From Latrodectus hesperus (lineage: Eukaryota > Arthropoda > Arachnida > Araneae > Theridiidae): a stretch of 64,000 nt of DNA. The stretch is taken from NCBI GenBank assembly GCA_037975125.1, contig CM075854.1:66504261-66568260 (forward strand). Direction: 5' to 3'. This document shows positions 1-7,230 of the stretch, in pieces. The notes under the pieces were generated by a model. The model made no database searches and was not told where the DNA came from. It worked only from the letters and a program-made list of their open reading frames with translations. Made by a program: the position numbers and the translations under genes. Position 1 is the stretch's first letter. Each line of letters begins with the position of its first letter.

Positions 1-1
1 C

Positions 2-556
2 GAAAGATTCAACAGGACCTTAAAAACGAAGATGTGGAAATATTTTACAAAATATAACACATATAATTATATAAATATACTCGATAAATTGATGTTTAGC
101 TATAACAGAACGTTTCATTCAAGTATAAAAAGATCGCCTATTGAAGTGAACTCTAATAACGAGAGTGATGTTTGGTTCACATTATACGGAGATATGGAAA
201 ATATCAAATCAAAATCTCCTAAATTTAAAGTTGGTGACACTGTAAGAATTTCAAAAAATAAATTGACGTTTGAAAAAGGTTATGAAACGAATTGGTCAGA
301 AGAAATATTTGTGATTACAGAACACGTTAAGCGAAATCCCCCTGTTTATAGGGTGAAAGATTTGATGGATGAGCCTGTTAAGGGTACATTTTACGAACAG
401 GAACTTCAAAAAGTGGATCCAAAAACGGTATATACAATAGAACGTATTTTGAAAAAGCGTAAGAAGAATGGGAGAGAGGAATATTTAGTAAAATATAAAG
501 GATATCCCCCAAAGTTTAACCAGTGGATAAGAATAGATCATTTGTTGTCCCTATAA
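2..556 (+). CDS. INT: Polinton integrase, C-terminal part with chromodomain (5' end off window)
   Basis: Retroviral-type DDE integrase that would insert the element into host DNA. The frame is open from base 2 and begins ERFNRTLK, the motif in which the glutamate (bases 2-4) is by family alignment the third catalytic residue, so the reading extends left beyond the window; the first internal ATG at 32 is not the start. The following helix (MFSYNRTFHSS...SPIEVN) is the usual end of the catalytic core. Next comes a basic SH3-like DNA-binding region (VGDTVRISK). The last 45 or so residues form a chromodomain (YTIERILKKRKKNGREEYLV, then KYKGYPPKFNQWI), with the aromatic cage-type residues expected for methyl-lysine reading. 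The chromodomain suggests targeting to histone-marked chromatin; this is known in Polinton and chromovirus integrases and inferred here. The tract in view is uninterrupted. The penton gene follows 37 bases later. Confidence 0.93.
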   Translation, partial: ERFNRTLKTKMWKYFTKYNTYNYINILDKLMFSYNRTFHSSIKRSPIEVNSNNESDVWFTLYGDMENIKSKSPKFKVGDTVRISKNKLTFEKGYETNWSEEIFVITEHVKRNPPVYRVKDLMDEPVKGTFYEQELQKVDPKTVYTIERILKKRKKNGREEYLVKYKGYPPKFNQWIRIDHLLSL

Positions 557-593
557 ATATCGATGAATGATGCATATTAACTCATTTATCAAG

Positions 594-1329
594 ATGAGTT
601 TCTATCTAACACTTCCGAGTGACAGCTCAATGAATTTTTTTCCCGAGAATAAAATCTCTCATTTTATTACGCGTTTGCCACAAGGTATTGAATTAACAGA
701 TCATTGGGAAGTCGCATTAGTTCAATTTATGTACCCGCACACTTGGTATAATGTAAATAGTCAAAACAATTTAATGGGTTTTGATTTAGGTGACGGTATC
801 ATATTTGGAAGAAGAATACCACCTGGGTTTTACGAGACTGTACCAGATATTTTAAAAGCAATAATCACCGAAGAACATTTAAAAAAATTTCTTTTAAATT
901 TAATGAGGTAACCAAAAGAGTTACTATTAAATTAAGGAATAAGGCGCGCGTGATATTATATGACGGTTTGGCTCAATTGTTAGGCTTTGAACCAGGAGAA
1001 ATCGCCTCTGTTGATTCTGAAAAAAGTTTGAGAGTAAATATGTGGCGGATCCGTGTGCAAACTATAGAGTATTATTAGTTTACTCGGATATAGTAGAACC
1101 TCAGATCGTTGGTGATGTACTAGCACCTCTATTACGCATCGTGAATGTCACAGGAAATGATGGTGACATGATAAATGTACAGTATGATAGACCCCATTAT
1201 TTACCGGTAAACCGAAAAATTATTGATACACTGGAAATATTTATAAGGACGCACACTGGTGAATTAACCCCATTTGAACGCGGACGATCATACGTAAAAC
1301 TTCACTTCCGTCAGAGATACTTATCATAA
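594..1329 (+). pseudogene. Polinton minor capsid (penton-like) protein, two frame breaks
   Basis: Penton-type single jelly-roll capsid protein, which in virus models fills the particle vertices. The N-terminal part (MSFYLTLPSDSSMNFF, then HFITRLPQGIELTDHWEVAL and YPHTWYNV) is a widely conserved Polinton opening. ATG 594 is preferred over 567/570 because the conserved part begins there. The reading is split over three frames. The first stops at 911. The central part (KRVTIKLRNKARVILYDGLA, LLGFEPGEIAS) continues in the -1 frame from about 884 to 1040. The last part (ADPCANYRVLLVYSDIVEPQ to FRQRYLS) runs in a further -1 frame to the stop at 1327-1329. The first break sits on an A7 run. Single-base deletions, assembly error, or (first site only) programmed slippage are all possible. 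The stop overlaps the ATG of the next gene by one base. Confidence 0.85.
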
Positions 1330-1748
1330 TGTATGTTCCATATCAATGTTGTCAAAAATCTTTTGAGGATTATTACGTAAATCAAACGGGAAATGGATTA
1401 AACTATTATCATGGTGCTGCATTTCAGAGAGGATATGGTTTAGGAAGTTTATTTCGATCGTTTTTTCGTGCCGCCGTACCCATGTTAAAATCAGGTGCAA
1501 AAGCTGTAGGGAAACAATTATTTCATAGTGGTGTAAACGTTTTAAATGACTTATCGAAAGGTGATGATTTAAAAGTGGCAACGAAACGTAGGTTAAAAGA
1601 AGCCGGCCGCGAATTAACTGATAAAGCTGCTCATAAAATGAAGACGATGATTGGTTCTGGAAAAAATAATAAAAAGAGAAAGCAAAGTAAAAAACGCATC
1701 AGTTCACGGAAAGCAAAGAAAGTTAAAACACACGATATATTCTCTTAA
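1329..1748 (+). CDS. Small basic Polinton virion-type protein (139 aa)
   Basis: A 139-residue protein starting at an ATG that shares one base with the penton stop (TAATG). A glycine-rich and aromatic N-terminal part contains GYGLGSLFRSFFRAAVPMLK, an amphipathic segment of the kind seen in capsid-associated membrane-active or minor core proteins. It is followed by VGKQLFHSGVNVLNDL and a strongly basic tail (KKRKQSKKRISSRKAKKVK). Proteins of this kind, lying between the penton and major capsid genes, are a recurrent component of Polintons and related adinto-like elements, where a likeness to adenovirus pVI/pX proteins has been proposed. The basic tail suggests DNA binding or nuclear import. Its function here is inferred from position and composition. 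The frame is intact and ends one base before the major capsid ATG. Confidence 0.8.
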   Translation: MYVPYQCCQKSFEDYYVNQTGNGLNYYHGAAFQRGYGLGSLFRSFFRAAVPMLKSGAKAVGKQLFHSGVNVLNDLSKGDDLKVATKRRLKEAGRELTDKAAHKMKTMIGSGKNNKKRKQSKKRISSRKAKKVKTHDIFS

Positions 1749-1749
1749 G

Positions 1750-3060
1750 ATGTCTGCCCTCATACACAGAGACTCAGTTGCATGTGCTAAATCTGAACTG
1801 GATTTATTTGTTATTCCACCTACCCAAACGGCTATTGAAACTGGACATTTCATCGAATATCATCCACTGTCGAATATTCGCGATGGCGCACCTTTAGAAT
1901 TTAATATTTCTGGAAATGGACAAGATTATATAGATTTAGCTTCTTCCCACCTGTACGTGAAAGTGAAAATAGTGAAGAATGATGGATCACCCTTACCGGA
2001 AAATGAACCTGTGGGACCCATCAATTTATTTCTCCATTCTCTCTTTTCACAAATTGATATCAGTTTAAATGAAAGAATGATATCATCGTCTAGTAATACT
2101 TACCCGTTCAGAGCTTATATAAAAACACTTCTAAATTATGGAGAAGATGCAAAGAAAAGTTTACTCTCATGTGAAGGATTTTACAAGGACACAAATTTGA
2201 AAGTTGTTAATCCTCTGTTGGAATCTGGAGGAAATGACGGATTGAAGAAAAGATATGAAATGTGTTCTAAAAGTAAAACAATAGATTTAATAGGACGGTT
2301 ACACTGTGACATTTTTGAACAAAGTAGACTTTTGTTGAATATGGTAGATTTAAAAATTAAAATGATTCGTTCCAAATCTAATTTTTGTTTAGTATCTTCT
2401 AAAACAGACAGCGAGTATAAAATAGTGTTGGACCATGCATCATTTTTTGTACGTAAAGTAAAAGTGAGTCCGGGAGTACTCTTGGGACACACCAAAGCCT
2501 TAGAAAAATCAACTGCGAAATATCCTATTAATAGAGTGTTGTGTAAAACATATTCTATTTCTAAGGGAAGTTGGTCATTCATGCAAGATAATGTATTTCT
2601 TGGAATGTTACCGAAACGTATAATTATTACTTGTATCAATAATGGAGCTGTCAATGGGGATTATGCACTAAATCCCTTCTTTTTTCATCATTATAATTTA
2701 AATTTTTTAAGTATATATGTAGATGGGCAGCCTGTGCCAAGTAAACCTTTGGAATTGAATTTTAAGGAACAGAGCTATATAAGAGCCTATCATCGATTAT
2801 TTTCATATTTCAACCACGATAAAGGAATTTACTTGACGAGAGAAGATTTTGCAGAAGGCCACACCCTCTATGCATTTGATTTAACACCTGATTTATGCGA
2901 TGGTTCTCATTTAAACTTACAACATCAAGGAAACTTACGGTTAGAGATAAAGTTTTCCGAAGCTTTAACAGAAACTATCTCCGTATTGATTTATGCTGAA
3001 TTTGAAAATGTTATTGAAATAACAAAAACACGTCAAGTGTTATGTGATTTTCCTAATTGA
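1750..3060 (+). CDS. MCP: Polinton major capsid protein (double jelly-roll, 436 aa)
   Basis: Main shell protein of the predicted particle, belonging to the double jelly-roll fold shared with adenovirus hexon and virophage capsids. The start is ATG 1750 (MSALIHRDSVACAKSELDLF), one base after the stop of the preceding gene; the open frame extends upstream to 1651 only as overlap with that gene. The conserved block NTYPFRAYIKTLLNYGEDAK followed by a FYKDT segment is typical of Polinton capsid proteins and lies around residues 115-140. Near the end are YAFDLTPDLCDG and the beta-rich SVLIYAEFENVIEIT. The 436-residue length is normal for the family. There is no frame break or premature stop, in contrast to the penton gene. 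The stop TGA is followed six bases later by the protease ATG, consistent with a compact gene block. Confidence 0.92.
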   Translation: MSALIHRDSVACAKSELDLFVIPPTQTAIETGHFIEYHPLSNIRDGAPLEFNISGNGQDYIDLASSHLYVKVKIVKNDGSPLPENEPVGPINLFLHSLFSQIDISLNERMISSSSNTYPFRAYIKTLLNYGEDAKKSLLSCEGFYKDTNLKVVNPLLESGGNDGLKKRYEMCSKSKTIDLIGRLHCDIFEQSRLLLNMVDLKIKMIRSKSNFCLVSSKTDSEYKIVLDHASFFVRKVKVSPGVLLGHTKALEKSTAKYPINRVLCKTYSISKGSWSFMQDNVFLGMLPKRIIITCINNGAVNGDYALNPFFFHHYNLNFLSIYVDGQPVPSKPLELNFKEQSYIRAYHRLFSYFNHDKGIYLTREDFAEGHTLYAFDLTPDLCDGSHLNLQHQGNLRLEIKFSEALTETISVLIYAEFENVIEITKTRQVLCDFPN

Positions 3061-3065
3061 ATAAC

Positions 3066-3542
3066 ATGAACACTAAACAACTTATGAATGCGTTATCACG
3101 TGATAAATTTACGAAAAAAATATTCATTGGTGTTTTTCCAAGTAATTTAATACCTAAAAAAATTACAAAGTATCCTGTTTGCTTAGTGGTGAATGTTGAT
3201 GCATCTAACAAACCTGGAAGTCACTGGGTGGCATTCTACTCCCCTTGTTCAGAAGAAATTGAATTTTTTGACTCTTATGGAAATTCTCCAGATTTTTATA
3301 ATGGAAATATTTCAAGTTTTGTATCGAGATATCAGCATGTTAATTTCAATTCTATGATTCTACAAAGTAATGTAACAGCTGTTTGTGGACAGTATACTAT
3401 AATGTACCTTTATTTTAAAGCTAGAGGGAAATCCCTCATGAAAATGTTATCTTATTTTGTAAACAAACATATTTGTAATGACAAACGAGTTTATAATTTT
3501 GTATCTAAACGATTTCATGTAAAAGCACCTTTTTATCAATAA
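3066..3542 (+). CDS. PRO: Adenain-like cysteine protease (158 aa)
   Basis: Maturation protease of the adenovirus-protease/Ulp1 superfamily, which would cut virion precursor proteins during assembly. From ATG 3066 (MNTKQLMNALSRDKFTKKIF) the catalytic set is visible: His53 in GSHWVAFY, Asp69 in EFFDSYG, a glutamine at about residue 100 and Cys107 in VCGQYTIMY. Length and order agree with Polinton proteases. An in-frame TTG at 3057 overlaps the capsid stop and is not needed as a start. The frame is intact and no catalytic residue is missing, so it could be active. The stop codon lies within an AATAAA at 3538-3543, a possible poly(A) signal. Confidence 0.93.
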   Translation: MNTKQLMNALSRDKFTKKIFIGVFPSNLIPKKITKYPVCLVVNVDASNKPGSHWVAFYSPCSEEIEFFDSYGNSPDFYNGNISSFVSRYQHVNFNSMILQSNVTAVCGQYTIMYLYFKARGKSLMKMLSYFVNKHICNDKRVYNFVSKRFHVKAPFYQ

Positions 3543-3587
3543 AAATATATTTAAACTATATACAATTTGTGTCTGTCTTCATTTCTC

Positions 3588-4217
3588 ATGGAGTTTCCAA
3601 AGTTACAACACCCTTTTACGATGGTTCTTAGTGGACCCACAGGATGTGGAAAGAGTTATTTTGTTCGTGATTTATTAAAATATAAACAAGAAATGTTTTC
3701 TATTGTGCCTGATAAAATAGTCTGGTTTTACGGGATACATCAACCGCTATATGATAATATACCAGATACAATATTTGTGGAAGGTTTACCAAATAATCAT
3801 CATGAATATTTAGGAGAAAACACATTATTTATAATTGACGATTTGATGAGTGAATGTGGGAGTGATAAGAGATTAACACATCTTTTTACTCGTGGCAGTC
3901 ATCACTTGAATTTGAGTATAATTTTTATCACCCAAAACTTTTTTCACAAAGGAAAAGAAATGCGTGAAGTAACTCTCAATGCACATTATTTATTATTATG
4001 CAAAAATCGACGTGATGTTAGTCAAATCACACATCTAGGACGACAAATATTTCCTAGGCATGTTAAATTTTTTCATGAAGTGTATGAAGACGCGACTAAA
4101 AAACCCTTTTCTTATTTATTTATTGACCTACGTAGTGATACTCCTGAAGAAATGCGATTACGTACTCAGATTTTACCCAATCAGATCCAATATATTTACC
4201 AAATAAAACATAGATGA
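3588..4217 (+). CDS. ATP: FtsK/HerA-type genome packaging ATPase (209 aa)
   Basis: A32-like packaging ATPase that would pump the element's DNA into the capsid. ATG 3588 is chosen because the Walker A motif GPTGCGKS then falls at residues 16-23, as in other Polinton ATPases; the open frame upstream has no better start. Walker B is TLFIIDDLM with Asp84/Asp85. A later IIFITQNFFHKGKEMRE segment has the glutamine/asparagine (sensor-like) position of the family. The C-terminal part (VYEDATKKPFSYLFIDL) is also typical. The frame is intact. The gene lies 45 bases after the protease stop and 26 bases before the next small gene, so particle formation and packaging functions are clustered. Confidence 0.93.
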   Translation: MEFPKLQHPFTMVLSGPTGCGKSYFVRDLLKYKQEMFSIVPDKIVWFYGIHQPLYDNIPDTIFVEGLPNNHHEYLGENTLFIIDDLMSECGSDKRLTHLFTRGSHHLNLSIIFITQNFFHKGKEMREVTLNAHYLLLCKNRRDVSQITHLGRQIFPRHVKFFHEVYEDATKKPFSYLFIDLRSDTPEEMRLRTQILPNQIQYIYQIKHR

Positions 4218-4243
4218 TGCCTTAAAATACTTTAGTCTGCATT

Positions 4244-4570
4244 ATGACGTTAAGTCGAGAACAACTAAAACAATTAAAACTCTTAAATATTTGTCCGAAA
4301 AAACTACGCAGGAATTTGTTAAAGAAATTACCTATTTCTTGTATTAAAGCCATATGCGAATGCACTTTGAATGTTTTACAAGGAAACATTCCCTTATCAG
4401 ATCAAGAAAAGAAGCAACTAAGAAGATATAAAACTACTCTTCGAAAAGTGAGCGATAAGAAGTCTTCTTTATTTACAAAGAAAAAGTTAGTCATTCAAAA
4501 GGGTGGATTTCTAAACATATTGATACCAGCAGCACTGAGTGTTTTAACATCAATAATCAATGGAGTTTAA
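4244..4570 (+). CDS. Small basic conserved Polinton protein (108 aa)
   Basis: A lysine-rich protein beginning MTLSREQLKQLKLLNICPKK. The centre carries AICECTLNVLQGNIPLS followed by a basic stretch (KKQLRRYKTTLRKVSDKKS). The end has KKKLVIQKGGFLNILIPAAL and a hydrophobic tail (LSVLTSIINGV). This combination, with the QKGGFL motif, recurs in Polintons of many animals directly after the ATPase. A DNA-condensing core-like role or a membrane-active tail is possible, but no function is established and none can be read from the sequence. Its last 11 bases overlap the start of the next gene, which begins in another frame at 4560. The frame is intact. Confidence 0.8.
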   Translation: MTLSREQLKQLKLLNICPKKLRRNLLKKLPISCIKAICECTLNVLQGNIPLSDQEKKQLRRYKTTLRKVSDKKSSLFTKKKLVIQKGGFLNILIPAALSVLTSIINGV

Positions 4571-5201
4571 GAAATTCGCCTTAATTCCAGAAGAAACGTT
4601 ATCTAGACACGTCCCAAGTAATCAACACATGTCTCAATTTGATAAAGAAATGGAAACTATATTAAAAAGTTCGTTAACTGATTATGAAAAAATTAAAAAA
4701 TATAACGAATTATTACAGAAGAAAATGAATATGCAAAATTATAACTTACCTTACAAAGAAAAAATCGAAGAAGAAGAAATAAAAAGTCCTCAAAAGTCTA
4801 AGGAAGAAAATATTTATTACACAGACACAATATTAAATTCAGTTCCAAGTTCTCTCAAGAAACAAGCTCAAAACTTGTTGCGGTTATTACAAGGGGATTC
4901 TTCAGAAATACGCTGGAATCAAAATGGTGAAATGATTTACAAGGGACATATTTATACTAACTCTAATTTAGCAGATTTGTTTAATTTAATATTTACAAAC
5001 CGAAAACCAAATAATGTTGTTGGATTGTATGAATTTTTAAATGGATTATCTGAATTAAATATTCCCAAACATTATATTAAAAACAGACATTTGTTATCAT
5101 CACCTGCGAGAAACGAAGTTGTAAAACAGGAAATTGTTAAAAAGAGTGTCTCTACTAGAAAAAAATCTCCATATGTAAAATCATGGTTATCTTGGAAATA
5201 A
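4560..5201 (+). CDS. Conserved Polinton protein of unknown function (213 aa)
   Basis: Starts at ATG 4560 within the end of the preceding gene (11-base overlap). The first 75 residues are charged and probably coiled coil (DKEMETILKSSLTDYEKIKK, NELLQKKMNMQ). The second half has a conserved-looking core: IRWNQNGEMIYKGHIYTNSN, a PNNVVGLYEFLNGLSELNIP segment and HYIKNRHLL, followed by a basic Ser/Lys tail. This layout is a frequent companion of the packaging genes in arthropod Polintons and is often annotated only as hypothetical. A scaffold or virion role would fit the position and is inference. The stop TAA is embedded in AATAAA at 5197-5202, likely the poly(A) signal closing the plus-strand morphogenesis block. 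Confidence 0.8.
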   Translation: MEFKKFALIPEETLSRHVPSNQHMSQFDKEMETILKSSLTDYEKIKKYNELLQKKMNMQNYNLPYKEKIEEEEIKSPQKSKEENIYYTDTILNSVPSSLKKQAQNLLRLLQGDSSEIRWNQNGEMIYKGHIYTNSNLADLFNLIFTNRKPNNVVGLYEFLNGLSELNIPKHYIKNRHLLSSPARNEVVKQEIVKKSVSTRKKSPYVKSWLSWK

Positions 5202-5202
5202 A
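5197..5202 (+). terminator. AATAAA poly(A) signal at end of morphogenesis block
   Basis: The hexamer overlaps the TAA stop of the 213-residue protein. The next gene is on the opposite strand, so transcription of the plus-strand block must end near here. Confidence 0.55.
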
Positions 5203-5366
5203 TAATATATTTTAATTTAAATTGTTCTTATTCTAAAAATAATTTTGAAATAATATTACTATTATGTAATAAAAAATATTACAATGAACTATTACGAAAT
5301 AAATTTATTATTTAGAAACAATTGGCATAAAATAATTGACAAACACATGAATATAAAATAATAATA

Positions 5367-5372
5367 TTTATT
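5367..5372 (-). terminator. AATAAA poly(A) signal of minus-strand accessory gene
   Basis: TTTATT on the plus strand reads AATAAA on the minus strand, 21 bases past the accessory gene stop. The 190-base convergent spacer 5202-5392 is AT-rich and holds no other feature. Confidence 0.55.
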
Positions 5373-5392
5373 AATATTTACATTTATAGTTT

Positions 5393-6619
5393 CTAAAAAG
5401 TCATTTGTAACATATCTGCAATTTTGCCTTTCACATAAGTTAATGACCAATCATGAAAAGTAGAATCATTTAAATTACAAATACAATAATTTGTACAAAA
5501 TTCATTTAAAACATTAAATGGATTAACAATTAATAAAATATTTTCTCCTAAAGTTAAATATTTATTATAATCATCGTAATTTAAACAATCATGCTGCCTC
5601 TGTGAAGGGTGATCTATTTTACACCCATAGCATTTAAATTTCTCATTCACTACAGAACGAGTTTCTAATAATATGCACTTTAACACACTTTCTATAATGT
5701 CCTTATTGGGACAATCATTCACTCCTTTACATTTTAAATTAATTTTCGATTTTTCATTTGCTAACATAGTTGGAAGAATTTCACAAAATTGAGTAGTTTG
5801 TATACACTCATTTATTTCATAAATGAAATCTGTTAATTTGTAAATATCACATTGATGTAAAAAAATTTTACTTTCCTCGACATTAAATTTATTTTTATTA
5901 ATTTTTAATAATTTTAAAATGCATTTTTCATCTATATTCATCACTAACAGTTCATTATTAGCCACAAAACTGGTATCTTCATATTTTAAATAAAAATCAG
6001 TAAATTTTTCACAAAATTCATACCAAGTTCTTAAACTCATCGATAGTCCATTTTTTGTGGGTAAAAGCATATCCGCATTCTCCATAAATTCGCGAAATTG
6101 AATTTTCAAATTATTTTCATAACAGTTTAGAGTGATAAACATACCGAATCCCAAATTCCACCGACGAATTTCTTTGAAAGAGGGTTTTTTCTTTTCAATT
6201 AACGAAGAGTCCACTATGTATTTTTCTAACCAATCTCCGCTAGGTAATTCATCACAAGATTGCTGTGTGAAAAATAAATATTTTCAGCATTTTGAACACA
6301 ATAAATTTAATACACAATTACATTCTATAAGATTAATACTTACATTAATTTCTCCCAAATTGTGAGACTCTTCAGTTCGCAATCGCTTAGGTGGTGGCAT
6401 ACAATTATTAGTAGTCTCTTCCTAAATAAAATTAAATTCATTTTGAATAATTTGATACAAAAAATTAAATAAAATATAATAATAATATTCTATAAGATTA
6501 ATACTTACATTATGTGTTTCCTTATTAGACTCCATTGTTCGTAGTTTTCTGAAAGTCAAATTGATTCTAGAACTCGTAATTTCAGGTTGAGGTGGTATTT
6601 TATAACTTAAATTCGACAT
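5393..6619 (-). CDS. Three-exon Polinton accessory protein with CxxCxxxHPSQxxxxHxC cluster (352 aa)
   Basis: Spliced minus-strand gene. Exon 1 is 6619-6509 (37 codons, MSNLSYKIPPQPEITSS...). Intron 1 is 6508-6422 (GTAAGT...AG). Exon 2 is 6421-6344 (26 codons, with the nuclear-signal-like CMPPPKRLR). Intron 2 is 6343-6263 (GTAAGT...CAG). Exon 3 is 6262-5393 (289 codons plus stop). All junctions are phase 0 and the joined reading has no stop, which strongly supports the model. Exon 3 contains KCYGCKIDHPSQRQHDCL (about residues 273-290), whose Cys and His residues could bind zinc. I recall similar HPSQ clusters in arthropod Polinton accessory proteins but cannot name a function. A regulatory or DNA-binding role is inference from the cluster, the basic patch and the shared promoter with the polymerase. 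Confidence 0.8.
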
Positions 6620-6913
6620 AGTTGAGGGTTTGGGAGATACAGTGAAAATGAATCAAATGTGATTAACGCTTTCAACCCCTTGCTCTTATCAGAACCACGT
6701 TATCATTATCTATGAAATGCGCATGACGAGTGAAATCTGTTCTTGGAAATAAGATATCAGTTATTTACATAGAAGCTGATCGAAGCTGATAGAACATGGT
6801 AGAATGTTTTAACCCCTCACTCTTATCAATAATTAATCATAGGGGGCGTTATCTACTAAAATATTGTATCTTCTGTATCATGACGTGTCTCATGTGAAAT
6901 ACGCTTACTTCCA

Positions 6914-6951
6914 GAAACTGATAGAACATTCTAGAATGTTCTGTCAGTTTC
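6914..6951. promoter_or_regulatory. Perfect heat-shock element inside a 38-bp palindrome
   Basis: AGAACATTCTAGAATGTTCT (6923-6942) has four alternating GAA/TTC units at exact 5-bp spacing (GAA 6924, TTC 6929, GAA 6934, TTC 6939), the canonical binding site of heat-shock factor trimers. It is nested in a longer palindrome, with arms GAAACTGA and TCAGTTTC outside and one mismatched pair (6922/6943). It lies about 90 bases upstream of the TATA box of the polymerase. HSF binding and heat induction are inferred from the match. Confidence 0.7.
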
Positions 6952-7033
6952 CGAAAGACATTTGATAGAAGCCAATAGAAGGAGAGTGATTGGATGATGG
7001 TATGTTATCAGTTCTGGAACATTTTTCGCTGGA

Positions 7034-7041
7034 TATAAAAA
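7034..7041 (+). promoter_or_regulatory. POLB: TATA box of the polymerase gene
   Basis: TATAAAAA in the context GGATATAAAAAGGGG, about 120 bases before the polymerase ATG and just downstream of the TTC/GAA cluster at 7011. Transcription would be expected to begin near 7065. Confidence 0.65.
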
Positions 7042-7125
7042 GGGGTGAAACTTTATCAACTTTTCATACTTACTCTCATCTGCTTAAGTGAAAGTACGCT
7101 TTTAGTTTAGTACGTCTTCAATCGA

Positions 7126-7230
7126 CTATAGAATCTTAGAATTAGAATTCAGCTATGAAATCTACTCAGAATCAGAATTTAGCTATGGAATCTTCTCAGA
7201 ATCAGAATTCACCTATGGAATCTTCTCAAG
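7126..7230 (+). repeat. 30-bp tandem repeat covering the polymerase start codon
   Basis: About 3.5 copies of a 30-base unit, CTATGGAATCTTCTCAGAAT followed by CAGAATTCAG, at 7126, 7153, 7183 and 7213 (last copy partial). The second copy supplies the ATG at 7155; the last one ends in the splice donor. In protein they read as repeats of MESSQNQNSP. Confidence 0.85.

Larger units (their letters stand above)
6620..7154. promoter_or_regulatory. Divergent promoter region between accessory gene and DNA polymerase
   Basis: This 535-base non-coding stretch separates the minus-strand accessory gene (ATG at 6619) from the plus-strand polymerase (ATG at 7155). It is less AT-rich than its surroundings. 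It holds a perfect heat-shock element at 6923-6942, a degenerate copy at 6791-6810, a third TTC/GAA cluster at 7011-7027, a CCAAT (6972) and an inverted CCAAT (6989), and a TATA box at 7034. Two diverged copies of a block (CAACCCCTTGCTCTTATCA near 6675; AACCCCTCACTCTTATCA near 6811) indicate an internal duplication. No TATA box is evident for the minus-strand gene. Confidence 0.65.

Noticed and set aside
1324..1581. Minus-strand open frame opposite the small basic protein
   Set aside because: Shadow of the plus-strand gene; no family likeness.
1651..1749. N-terminal extension of the major capsid protein upstream of 1750
   Set aside because: This part overlaps the previous gene's basic tail; the conserved capsid N-terminus begins at ATG 1750.
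2181..2654. Minus-strand 157-codon frame inside the major capsid gene
   Set aside because: Antisense shadow of a clearly identified capsid protein.
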